The notes: a model not told the origin generated them from the sequence alone. Positions 1-5,856 are shown, counted from the first letter of the stretch. The stretch: 12,361 nucleotides of DNA from Arthrobacter sp. (GCA_025464925.1 JAODMS010000179.1:1-12361); one strand, 5' to 3'. Numbers and translations: made by a program.

Positions 1-90
1 AACGCCACCAGAACCTGGTCTTGAAATTTAGGGGATTGGCCGCCTCCGGTTCCCAGCTTCTCGCTGGTCTCCCTCGTGGCGACTTAGAAA
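1..90. other. Left-edge stretch with nested inverted repeats; no gene assigned
   Basis: No gene could be assigned. CGCCAC at 3-8 pairs with GTGGCG at 76-81. Inside lie two smaller hairpins: ACCAG/CTGGT at 7-11 and 15-19, and CCAGC/GCTGG at 53-57 and 63-67; the first overlaps the closing stem by two bases. A minus-strand frame is open from about 84 to the window edge and reads like protein, with roughly 70% G/C at third positions. It is immediately preceded by an in-frame TAA and has no ordinary start codon. It may be a structured RNA, a leader, or the edge of a gene with a rare start. Confidence 0.25.
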
Positions 91-101
91 ACAATACACC
101 T

Positions 102-129
102 CCCCCGCCCCCACCGCAAATCCCCCCCC
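102..129 (-). other. G-tract cluster (possible G-quadruplex)
   Basis: On the minus strand there is a run of eight G (129-122), a nine-base spacer, five G (112-108), one C, and five G (106-102). Splitting the eight-G run gives four tracts of at least three G with short loops, which fits an intramolecular quadruplex. It lies just past the ribosomal operon terminator, in gene-free DNA. Whether it folds or has a role cannot be judged from the sequence. Confidence 0.3.
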
Positions 130-181
130 ACACCGGCCCCAACCACCGGCCCGGAGCGGCAAGAGCCGGGGCTTAAACACA

Positions 182-217
182 AGAAGGGCCGGCAACCAAA
201 CGGTTGCCGGCCCTTCT
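182..217 (-). terminator. Intrinsic-type terminator of the rpmB-rpmG-rpsN operon
   Basis: A perfect inverted repeat has 16-bp arms (182-197 and 202-217) around the four-base loop AAAC. The arms hold a GC-rich core GGGCCGGCAACC. On the minus strand the stem is followed by TTGTGTTTAA, an interrupted T-rich tail. It begins 28 bases after the rpsN stop codon and there is no other gene between, so it most likely ends this operon. The stem is symmetrical and might also stop transcription from the other side. Confidence 0.8.
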
Positions 218-244
218 CAAGCCACTGGCTTCAGGAGTACTGAA

Positions 245-550
245 TTACCAGGAAGACTTCGTGATGCCCGGAAGCTCACCGCGGTGAGCCATGTCGCGGA
301 AGCGAACACGGGAGATACCGAACTTCTGGAAGGTGCCGCGGGGACGGCCATCGATGATGTCGCGGTTACGCAGACGTACCGGTGAGGCGTTGCGGGGCAG
401 CTTCTGCAGGCCGAGGCGCGCAGCTTCGCGTACTTCGTCGGTTGAGTTGGGGTCAACCAGAGCCTTCTTCAGCTCGAGGCGCTTTGCAGCATAACGCTCA
501 ACGATGACTTTACGCTGTTCGTTCTTAGCGATCATTGACTTCTTGGCCAT
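245..550 (-). CDS. rpsN: 30S ribosomal protein S14, zinc-independent long form
   Basis: S14 is a small-subunit protein of the 30S head that binds 16S rRNA. The 101-residue product has the usual length and the characteristic C-terminal block: [12 protein letters not shown], then [19 protein letters not shown], ending KSSW. It has no CxxC zinc motif, so it is the long C-minus type and not the 61-residue zinc type. An AGGAG about 10 bases before the ATG lies inside the end of rpmG, whose stop is only four bases upstream, so the genes are cotranscribed and perhaps translationally coupled. As I recall, the spc operon of the relative Micrococcus luteus lacks rpsN, so this may be the only S14 gene; that needs the full genome. 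Confidence 0.96.
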   Translation of the reverse strand: MAKKSMIAKNEQRKVIVERYAAKRLELKKALVDPNSTDEVREAARLGLQKLPRNASPVRLRNRDIIDGRPRGTFQKFGISRVRFRDMAHRGELPGITKSSW

Positions 551-554
551 GTGT

Positions 555-722
555 TTAGCGCTCCTCTCGGAATTCGACGTGCTGGCGGATTTTGGGGTCG
601 TACTTCTTCAGAACCATACGGTCCGGGTCGTTACGACGGTTCTTGCGGGTCACGTAGGTGTAACCCGTACCCGCAGTCGACTTGAGCTTGATGATCGGAC
701 GTACGTCCTTGTCCTTTGCCAC
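555..722 (-). CDS. rpmG: 50S ribosomal protein L33, zinc-free form
   Basis: L33 is a small protein of the 50S subunit near the E site. The 55-residue product is the standard length and reads [20 protein letters not shown], then [16 protein letters not shown] and [18 protein letters not shown]. Both CxxC positions of the zinc-ribbon form are replaced, so this is a C-minus paralogue. The start is GTG, chosen because it gives the exact family N-terminus. GAGGAG lies 10 bases upstream. The GTG shares one base with the rpmB stop codon (TAGTG), so the two genes overlap by a single nucleotide, which suggests termination-reinitiation coupling. Confidence 0.95.
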   Translation of the reverse strand: MAKDKDVRPIIKLKSTAGTGYTYVTRKNRRNDPDRMVLKKYDPKIRQHVEFREER

Positions 723-958
723 TAGAGCTTCACTCCTCGTGCCAGGATGGCGGCTACGACTACGTCGATGCCACGCACGTCGATGGTTTTGATGCCACGC
801 GCAGAGACCTGCAGGGTGACGTTACGGCGCAGGGACGGAACCCAGTAGCGCTTCTTCTGAATGTTCGGGTCGAACCGGCGCTTGTTGCGGCGGTGCGAGT
901 GCGAAATGCTGTGTCCAAAGCCCGGCTCGGCTCCGGTCACCTGGCAGTGTGCTGCCAT
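722..958 (-). CDS. rpmB: 50S ribosomal protein L28, zinc-free form
   Basis: L28 is a 50S subunit protein. The 78-residue product begins [15 protein letters not shown], continues [19 protein letters not shown], and has the C-terminal [10 protein letters not shown], all typical of L28. The zinc form has CxxC near the N-terminus and a second pair later; here only one cysteine (residue 5) remains, so this is the C-minus type. The ATG at 958 follows GAGGAGAG at a good distance. A longer in-frame extension upstream is rejected because it lacks L28 similarity. It is the first gene of the rpmB-rpmG-rpsN operon. In other actinobacteria similar cassettes are often Zur-controlled, but no clear Zur box is visible here. 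Confidence 0.96.
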   Translation of the reverse strand: MAAHCQVTGAEPGFGHSISHSHRRNKRRFDPNIQKKRYWVPSLRRNVTLQVSARGIKTIDVRGIDVVVAAILARGVKL

Positions 959-1366
959 GACGACTCTCCTCAAGAATAAATGAAACGGTTGGCGGAGTTC
1001 CCGCTTAACCGTGCGACAGGCAGCGTCCGCATCCGGCTCCCGCTCACCTCCGATAGTTCCGCAGGGTTCAAACAGACGGCATGAACCGGCTGTCCTCCTC
1101 ACTGCGGCGAAGATTGTGGGCCACGGGCACCGGGCGGTGGCAAGCTTGGAGAAAGCCACTGCGAAGTACCGGGATGCTGGGCGAATACAGGAGTGCGCGC
1201 AACTTGAGCCCCTAACTACCGGCCATCAGGACCGTCGATTTCTCAGACGGATCCTGCCAACCGGAGCAATTGCACACGCTCCGCGCCACCTGGCGCCTAC
1301 CAAGTCTACGAGCTGGGCGAATTAAAGACCAATCCTGCGGTGCGGGGTGTAGGAGGTGCCGGGCCC
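959..1366. other. Gene-free region upstream of rpmB with three adjacent hairpins
   Basis: About 400 bases hold no convincing gene; open frames here show no family resemblance. Three inverted repeats stand close together: CCGTC/GACGG (1232-1236 and 1246-1250), GGAGC/GCTCC (1263-1267 and 1278-1282) and GCGCC/GGCGC (1283-1287 and 1292-1296). The last two are directly adjacent. Read on the minus strand they would lie in a long rpmB leader if transcription starts near 1300 or further upstream. A tRNA was considered and rejected because no T-loop is present. A promoter for rpmB must lie here, but I could not place it firmly. Confidence 0.4.
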
Positions 1367-2128
1367 CTAGAGGTGCGTGAGTTGGCCGTACCGCGGCTTG
1401 AGGCCGTCACCGGAAGACGTGCCCGTGACGCGCCGGACAACCCACGGCCCGGCGAAGTCGCGCGCCCAGCGGGCGTTGGCGCGTATGGCGGCCACCCGGT
1501 TCAACTCCGGCACCGGTGTCATGGGTGGGACATCGATCGAGTGCTCATGTTCGAGCACTGTCAGGACGCGTTTGGCCATGCTGGCGTGGCCGGCGGGGGA
1601 CATGTGCATCCGGTCCGTCGCCCACATACCCCAGTCGTAGAACTCGCTGAACCTCCAGTAGTCAACAATTAGGGCGCCGTGGTCCCCGGCGATCCCGCGG
1701 ACCAGCTCGTTATAGATGGCCGTGCGCCCGCGCGTCGTGCTGAAAACCTTTGAACCCCGGGAGTCGAAGCCGGTGAACATCACCACGGTGGCGCCAGTGG
1801 CCTTGAGTTTGCGGATGCCGGCATCGTATTCCACGAGCAGGTCATCGATGTCGATCCTGGGCCGGAGGATGTCATTGGCACCGGCGTAGATGGTCACCAC
1901 AGTGGGTTTGAGCTCGACGGCGGCGTCCACCTGTTCGGCCATGATCTGGCGCAGCTTCCGGCCGCGGATAGCGAGGTTGGCGTAGCCGAAGGCCGGATCC
2001 GCGGCGCCGAGCTGCTCGGCAACCCGGTCTGCCCACCCCCGGACGCCGTTGGGGCGGGACGGATCGTCGTCGCCAACGCCTTCCGTAAACGAATCTCCGA
2101 GGGCTACATAGCGGGACGTGAACTCCAT
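1367..2128 (-). CDS. SGNH/GDSL-family hydrolase, paralogue A
   Basis: Predicted cytoplasmic esterase or lipase-like hydrolase; the substrate is unknown. The 253-residue product has the four SGNH blocks: GDSFTEG with nucleophile Ser13, YANLAIRG with Asn51 in block II, GAND with Asn85, and DRMHMSPAGH with Asp172 and His175 as the likely catalytic pair. No signal peptide is visible. ATG at 2128 was chosen over an upstream in-frame extension because that extension runs into the glutaminase gene and lacks family similarity. The start lies 41 bases after the glutaminase stop, has no clear ribosome-binding site, and has CAGACT six bases upstream, suggesting its own leaderless transcript. It is about 55% identical to paralogue B at 4935-5759. 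Confidence 0.9.
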   Translation of the reverse strand: MEFTSRYVALGDSFTEGVGDDDPSRPNGVRGWADRVAEQLGAADPAFGYANLAIRGRKLRQIMAEQVDAAVELKPTVVTIYAGANDILRPRIDIDDLLVEYDAGIRKLKATGATVVMFTGFDSRGSKVFSTTRGRTAIYNELVRGIAGDHGALIVDYWRFSEFYDWGMWATDRMHMSPAGHASMAKRVLTVLEHEHSIDVPPMTPVPELNRVAAIRANARWARDFAGPWVVRRVTGTSSGDGLKPRYGQLTHL

Positions 2129-2134
2129 GGACCC

Positions 2135-2140
2135 AGTCTG
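2135..2140 (-). promoter_or_regulatory. Possible -10 of hydrolase A (leaderless)
   Basis: CAGACT is followed by exactly six bases and then the ATG. This is the same geometry as the -10 hexamers before marR, the YciI gene and hydrolase B, but the first base is C and not T. A loose TTGTTT lies 18 bases further upstream. Taken alone this is weak; the repeated spacing gives it some weight. Confidence 0.3.
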
Positions 2141-2169
2141 CCAGCAGTAGCCACAAGCAAACAAAGCAG

Positions 2170-3996
2170 CTACTCCCTGATTCGTACCACCGATTCGCGC
2201 ACATACTGCTCCACGCGAGTGTAGGCGTCCCGCGTCAGGGCCTTCCACAGTGCGATGGCCAGCCGCGGATCGCTGGCCTCGAGCTCGGAAATCGCCTCGG
2301 CACTGAGCACCATGACCTCAACCGGGCCTACCGCCCGGACAGTGGACTCCTGCCGGTTTCCGCTGCCCAGGGCCAGCTCCCCGAAGGTCATTCCCGCGCT
2401 CAGCGTGTTCAGCTTCACCCGGTCCGCAGTGGGCCCTGGGGAGGTGCTGCTGACCATACCGGAAGTGATGAAGTAGACCCCGCCGAACCGCAGCCCGACG
2501 CGGCGGATGACGTCGCCGTCGTCGTACTTCTTCGCGGTCATCAGCGCCTGCAGCGCCTGCGCATCCGATTCCTCCAGCGGCGCCAGGGCGGGCGAGGCTG
2601 TCACCGGCACCTGATCGGGCAGCAGCAGCTGGTTCCCGTAGCGCGCCAGCAGTCGCTTTTCGCAGTATTCGACGGCGTCGCTCCGGCTCCCAAAGGACGG
2701 CACCTGCTGTCCCGCGTGGCCTTGCGGATCCGCCAGAGCATCCGCCACGGAACCGTCCGCCTCAATCAGTACCAACTCCCGGCCGGTGACGGCCATCCCT
2801 TCGCGGGCCTTGGCCAGCATCCGCAGCGCTACTGCGCTGACCTGCTCGGTGCGGCGGAGGTCCAGAACCACGAGCTCGACGTCGTCGTCCAGGCTGCTGA
2901 GCTCGCGGACCATGGATTCGGTTCCCGCGAAGAGCAGATCGCCGTTGAGCTCGATCACCCGTGCCCGGTGGCCGTGTCCGCGAAGAATATCTGCCGCCTC
3001 GTCGTTGCGCCGGATGCCCGACGGTGTCTCGCTCACGTCATACGCGGCGAGGATCGCGGAGCGGCCGGTCCGTGCCGCCCGGACGAAGTGCAGTTCCATG
3101 TCCCGGGAGAGGCGCTGGGCCGTGGCGAGGCCCCGAACGCTGCTGCCGTGCGCGTCGAGCGGAGGCGAGTAGACCGCCAGCCCCACCTGTCCCGGAAGGA
3201 CGGCAATGATTCCGCCGGCCACGCCGCTTTTGCCGGGCATGCCGACGCTGCTGATCCAGGCCCCGGCGTCGTCGTACATGCCGGAGGTCATCATGACCGA
3301 CAGCACGCGCTCCACCGAACCGATCTCCAGGACCTGCTTCCCGCTGAGCGGGTTCTTGCCGCCGTTGGCGAGCGTGGCGGCCATGACCGAGAGGTCAAAG
3401 CAGTTCACCAGCACCGAGCATTGGCGGAAGTAGTCCTCGAGGACCGGGGTGGGGTCGTCTTCGATGATGTTGAAAGAGCGCAACAGGTGCGCGAGGGCGG
3501 TGTTGCGATGGCCGTGCTTGAGCTCGGATTCGTAGACCTTCTCGCTGACCGAGAGCTGCCGGCCGGCAAACGCGGAGTAGGTGGAGAGGATCCTTTTGAA
3601 GCCGGACTGCCCGCCGGAGCCCTTGATCAGGGAGGTGGCGGTGAGCGCTCCGGCGTTGATCATGGCGTTTGCCGGCCGGCCGGTCCCCTCCGCCAGGGAG
3701 ATTTCGTTGAAGGGATCCCCGGAGGGCTCGACGTCCACCTTGTCGTCGACGGCCTCAGGGCCGAGGTCCTCGAGGGCCAGCCCATAGGTGAAGGGCTTCG
3801 AGATGGACTGGATGGTGAATTCCTCGCGGGTGTCCCCCACCTCATACACCTGGCCGTCCACGGTGGCAAGGGCGATGCCAAAATTGTCCGGATCCACGTT
3901 GGCCATTGCCGGAATGGTGCTGTACGGCTTGCCCTCCTTGAGCTGGGCAATCTCGGCGTGGATCTGGCGCAGGTAGCTGTCGATCGGCGATTCCAT
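2170..3996 (-). CDS. glsA: Glutaminase A fused to STAS-like and cyclic-nucleotide-binding-like domains
   Basis: Hydrolyses L-glutamine to glutamate and ammonia in the cytoplasm, using a serine beta-lactamase-like fold. The 608-residue product is about twice the usual bacterial size of roughly 310. Residues 1-310 are the glutaminase: QSISKPF with Ser64 and Lys67 as the SxxK pair, Asn114 in MINAG, the VYESE/HRNTALAH segment (Glu156-158, Asn165), Tyr241, and SGVAGG near Val259. Residues about 312-420 resemble a STAS domain (LVVLDLRR...LRML), and about 470-600 a cNMP-binding fold (FGELAL at 538-543). The STAS phospho-serine site reads VSAVA, without a DSSG-like motif, and the cyclic-phosphate arginine expected two residues before the S/T-V pair appears to be Gln549. 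No Shine-Dalgarno is seen; it starts 26 bases after marR, so it may be read with marR or from its own leaderless start. Confidence 0.93.
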   Translation of the reverse strand: MESPIDSYLRQIHAEIAQLKEGKPYSTIPAMANVDPDNFGIALATVDGQVYEVGDTREEFTIQSISKPFTYGLALEDLGPEAVDDKVDVEPSGDPFNEISLAEGTGRPANAMINAGALTATSLIKGSGGQSGFKRILSTYSAFAGRQLSVSEKVYESELKHGHRNTALAHLLRSFNIIEDDPTPVLEDYFRQCSVLVNCFDLSVMAATLANGGKNPLSGKQVLEIGSVERVLSVMMTSGMYDDAGAWISSVGMPGKSGVAGGIIAVLPGQVGLAVYSPPLDAHGSSVRGLATAQRLSRDMELHFVRAARTGRSAILAAYDVSETPSGIRRNDEAADILRGHGHRARVIELNGDLLFAGTESMVRELSSLDDDVELVVLDLRRTEQVSAVALRMLAKAREGMAVTGRELVLIEADGSVADALADPQGHAGQQVPSFGSRSDAVEYCEKRLLARYGNQLLLPDQVPVTASPALAPLEESDAQALQALMTAKKYDDGDVIRRVGLRFGGVYFITSGMVSSTSPGPTADRVKLNTLSAGMTFGELALGSGNRQESTVRAVGPVEVMVLSAEAISELEASDPRLAIALWKALTRDAYTRVEQYVRESVVRIRE

Positions 3997-4003
3997 ACGG
4001 CCA

Positions 4004-4009
4004 ACACTA
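4004..4009 (-). promoter_or_regulatory. Possible -10 of glsA (leaderless)
   Basis: TAGTGT lies seven bases before the glsA ATG, in the short marR-glsA gap. There is no Shine-Dalgarno sequence in front of the ATG and no clear -35. The TGGCCGTATG around the start is also found at the YciI gene start. It would allow glutaminase expression without marR readthrough. Confidence 0.3.
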
Positions 4010-4022
4010 AGCGAACCGCTGC

Positions 4023-4511
4023 CTAGGGCTGCTGGCTCTCCCTGAGGATCCAGTGGTCGTCATCCAGACGAGCCACGATCTTCTCGCCGATACGGGCCAG
4101 GTCCGCGATGTCATCCTGGCTCAGGGCGTCGAGAAACAGCGAACGGACCGCCTCGACGTGTGCGGGGGCGAGCTCCTCGATGGTGGCCATCCCGGCGTCG
4201 GTGAGGTGGGCTGTGGTGACGCGGGCGTCGCCGGGGTGGGGCCGGCGTTCGAGCCAGCCGCGGTTCTGCAACTTGGTGACCACGTGGGACAGCCTGGACA
4301 GGGAGGCGCTGGTGCGGGCGGCGAGTTCGCTCATCGGCAGGAACCGGCCGTCGGCCTCGGAAAGCATCGCCAGCACGTTGTAGTCGAACAGGGAGAGCTT
4401 GCCCGCGGCGTGCAGCTGCGTGTCCAGGGCGGCCGGCAGCAGGGTATTGATGCTCAGCTGGGCCAGCCAGGCTCGGCGTTCGTCGGCATTGAGCCAGCGT
4501 GTTTCGGTCAT
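4023..4511 (-). CDS. MarR-family transcriptional regulator
   Basis: A dimeric winged-helix DNA-binding protein of 162 residues, a usual MarR length. The core runs from LFDYNVLAMLSEADGRFLPM (41-60) through the recognition region SELAARTSASLSRLSHVVTK (61-80) and LQNRGWLERR to the wing HPGDARVTTAHLTDAG (92-107), followed by the C-terminal dimerisation helices. It has no cysteine, so an OhrR-like thiol sensor mechanism is excluded; the ligand is unknown. It is divergent from the YciI gene and upstream of glsA. An inverted repeat over its -35 region suggests self-repression. The ATG is probably also the first transcribed base. Confidence 0.93.
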   Translation of the reverse strand: MTETRWLNADERRAWLAQLSINTLLPAALDTQLHAAGKLSLFDYNVLAMLSEADGRFLPMSELAARTSASLSRLSHVVTKLQNRGWLERRPHPGDARVTTAHLTDAGMATIEELAPAHVEAVRSLFLDALSQDDIADLARIGEKIVARLDDDHWILRESQQP

Positions 4512-4517
4512 GGCTAC

Positions 4518-4548
4518 ATTCTAGGAGACTCTAAGCTTGAGGGTTCAA
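4518..4548 (-). promoter_or_regulatory. marR promoter, probably leaderless
   Basis: On the minus strand TTGAAC (4548-4543) is followed after 19 bases by TAGAAT (4523-4518), then six bases and the ATG. TAGAAT is a good -10 match and TTGAAC a good -35, although the 19-base spacing is slightly long. Starting transcription about seven bases after the -10 would place +1 on the A of the ATG. No Shine-Dalgarno sequence is present. Confidence 0.5.
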
Positions 4549-4553
4549 CCTCA
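4537..4553. promoter_or_regulatory. Candidate MarR operator
   Basis: Two overlapping inverted repeats lie here: TTGA-GGGT-TCAA (4537-4548) and TGAGG-GTTCAA-CCTCA (4538-4553). Both cover the proposed -35 of marR and sit between the divergent marR and YciI genes. MarR proteins usually bind 16-20-bp palindromes close to their own promoters, so this is the likely binding site. The assignment is by position only. Confidence 0.45.
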
Positions 4554-4596
4554 GTGTTGCTCGAAGATATCCGGCCTGGGCGCGGCACGCTGCCGG

Positions 4597-4602
4597 TAGG
4601 CT
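4597..4602 (+). promoter_or_regulatory. -10 of the YciI-family gene, probably leaderless
   Basis: TAGGCT lies exactly six bases before the ATG at 4609, matching the TANNNT-N6-start pattern of leaderless actinobacterial genes. A convincing -35 was not found. The candidate MarR operator is about 45 bases upstream, so MarR control of this gene is possible. Confidence 0.45.
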
Positions 4603-4608
4603 GGCCGT

Positions 4609-4896
4609 ATGTACGTAGTCTCCCTGACATACAAGGTCCCCGACGAGATTGTGGAGTTCCATCTCCGTGCGCACATAACGTGGCTCCAGGACGCCTTCGA
4701 CGCGGGCATCTTCATGGTCGCGGGGCGCAAGATCCCCCGCACGGGCGGGCTGCTGCTCTCCAACGCGGACCGGGCCACCCTCGATGCCGCCCTGGCCCGG
4801 GACCCGTTCTACGTCAACGGGGTGGCTGATTTCGAGGTCATGGAGTTCCACGCGAACCGGGTGGCCGCCGGCTACGAAAACCTGCTGGATGGCTGA
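4609..4896 (+). CDS. YciI-family protein
   Basis: A 95-residue protein with the YciI (YCII-related) pattern: an N-terminal strand MYVVSLTYKVPDE, then VEFHLRAHITWLQDAFDAGIF with conserved His22, AGRKIPRTGGLLLS, and DPFYVNGVADFEVMEF. The family has a ferredoxin-like fold, often with a His-Asp pair, and most members have no proven reaction. It is the only plus-strand gene in the window, divergent from marR and converging on hydrolase B with 38 bases between the stop codons. It starts at a probable leaderless ATG. The link to glutaminase and MarR is by position only. Confidence 0.9.
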   Translation: MYVVSLTYKVPDEIVEFHLRAHITWLQDAFDAGIFMVAGRKIPRTGGLLLSNADRATLDAALARDPFYVNGVADFEVMEFHANRVAAGYENLLDG

Positions 4897-4914
4897 GCCC
4901 GCATCCGTCCGCCG

Positions 4915-4936
4915 GAGGGCGCGCCTGGAGGCCCTC
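4915..4936. terminator. Hairpin between the convergent YciI and hydrolase B genes
   Basis: GAGGGC (4915-4920) pairs with GCCCTC (4931-4936) around a 10-base loop, just between the ends of the two converging genes and touching the hydrolase B stop codon. There is no T-tract on either side, so it is not a classical intrinsic terminator. It might act with Rho or only shield the 3' ends. Confidence 0.3.
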
Positions 4937-5759
4937 AATCCGGGAGCAGTTTCTTGAGGCCGCCCTTGCGCGGCACCCGGACGGGTTCGGGCCACCGCGG
5001 CGTGAGTTGATCCCCTAGGGTGACGCCGCGGAGCTTTCGGCCGAACAGGGGCAACACCCAGTCGTGCACCCAGCGGCGCTGCCGGCGTTCCCACTCCCGC
5101 AGGCCCAGCCGAACCGGCGGTTCCCACTCCGTCGGCCTGATTTTGTGCGGCACCCCGAGATGATCGAGGACCTGGCCTGCAAGGTACTTATGGCCCGCCT
5201 TGGACATGTGCAGCCGGTCCAGATCCCACATCCGCTGGTCCTGGAACGCGTCGAAGCACCAGTAGTCCACCAACACGGCTCCGTACCTGGCGGCGACCTC
5301 CCGGACCCGCTGATTGTAGAAGGCGTTGCGCTTCTTCAGCGGTTCAAGCAGCGCTGAGACCTTGACGTCGAACCCGGTGAAAAGCACCACCGTGGCCCCG
5401 GTGCCGGTGAGCGCAGCCACGAGCGCTTCGTAGTCCTGCAGGAGGGACTCGATGTCAGTGCCGAAATCCAGGATGTCGTTCCCGCCCGCGTACAGGGTGA
5501 TCAGGGTCGGTTCCATGGCGAGCGCCGGTTCCAGTTGTTCGTCGATGATGTGGCGCAGCCGTTTGCTGCGGATGGCGAGGTTGGCGTACTCCCACCCCGG
5601 CTCCGCCTTGGCGAGCCTCTCCGCCACCCGGTCCGCCCAGCCCCGTACGCCGTTGGGCAGGCGTGTGCTCCGGTCCCCCACGCCCTCGGTGAAGGAGTCC
5701 CCCAAGGCAACGTAAACACGCCGTCCGTCCGGGCGCGGCAGCAAAGGAAATGAACCCAC
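4935..5759 (-). CDS. SGNH/GDSL-family hydrolase, paralogue B
   Basis: Predicted cytoplasmic esterase or lipase-like hydrolase of 274 residues; the substrate is unknown. Catalytic blocks are GDSFTEG with Ser22, YANLAIR with Asn60, AGGND with Asn94, and DRLHMSKAGH with Asp181 and His184. No signal peptide or membrane segment is seen. The C-terminal 70 residues are rich in Arg, Trp and Pro and end in a basic stretch (RVPRKGGLKKLL). The start is GTG at 5759, chosen because it gives a short leader before the first block and lies six bases after TAGGGT. An ungapped alignment of residues 16-201 with residues 7-192 of paralogue A gives about 102 of 186 identities by hand. The two are separated by glsA, marR and the YciI gene. 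Confidence 0.9.
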   Translation of the reverse strand: MGSFPLLPRPDGRRVYVALGDSFTEGVGDRSTRLPNGVRGWADRVAERLAKAEPGWEYANLAIRSKRLRHIIDEQLEPALAMEPTLITLYAGGNDILDFGTDIESLLQDYEALVAALTGTGATVVLFTGFDVKVSALLEPLKKRNAFYNQRVREVAARYGAVLVDYWCFDAFQDQRMWDLDRLHMSKAGHKYLAGQVLDHLGVPHKIRPTEWEPPVRLGLREWERRQRRWVHDWVLPLFGRKLRGVTLGDQLTPRWPEPVRVPRKGGLKKLLPD

Positions 5760-5765
5760 CCTGGC

Positions 5766-5771
5766 ACCCTA
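5766..5771 (-). promoter_or_regulatory. Possible -10 of hydrolase B (leaderless)
   Basis: TAGGGT is followed by exactly six bases (GCCAGG) and then the GTG start. This matches the marR and YciI arrangement. No firm -35 was found and the ribosome-binding site is poor. Confidence 0.4.
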
Positions 5772-5832
5772 ACCACGCAACAAAACCAGCAGGGAAAGGG
5801 TGGGTGAACCCAAGGTGAGAAAAGGGACAGCC

Positions 5833-5851
5833 GGCGGCGAACCAAACCGCC
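5833..5851 (-). terminator. Possible terminator of the siderophore operon
   Basis: GGCGG and CCGCC (5833-5837 and 5847-5851) form a hairpin with a nine-base loop, starting five bases after the stop codon of the siderophore-interacting protein gene. On the minus strand a CTTTTCTC tract follows after about eight bases. The stem is short and the T-tract is distant, so it is a candidate only. Confidence 0.35.
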
Positions 5852-5856
5852 AGGCG

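Noticed and set aside
970..990. Possible Zur box before rpmB (TGAAACGGTT)
   Set aside because: Only one arm resembles a Zur site; the second arm is missing, so there is no palindrome.
1166..1300. Possible tRNA in the hairpin-rich stretch
   Set aside because: No T-loop of the GTTCRANNC type and no matching seven-base acceptor stem on either strand.
1011..1325. Plus-strand open frame of about 104 codons in the rpmB upstream region
   Set aside because: No family resemblance, poor composition, no ribosome-binding site; explained by high GC content.
2716..4026. Long plus-strand open frame antisense to the glutaminase gene
   Set aside because: The product is rich in His, Arg, Gly and Pro, typical of antisense reading of a high-GC gene; the minus-strand frame is a clear glutaminase.
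4531..5127. Minus-strand open frame antisense to the YciI-family gene
   Set aside because: Conflicts with a recognised YciI protein and with hydrolase B, and shows no conserved pattern.
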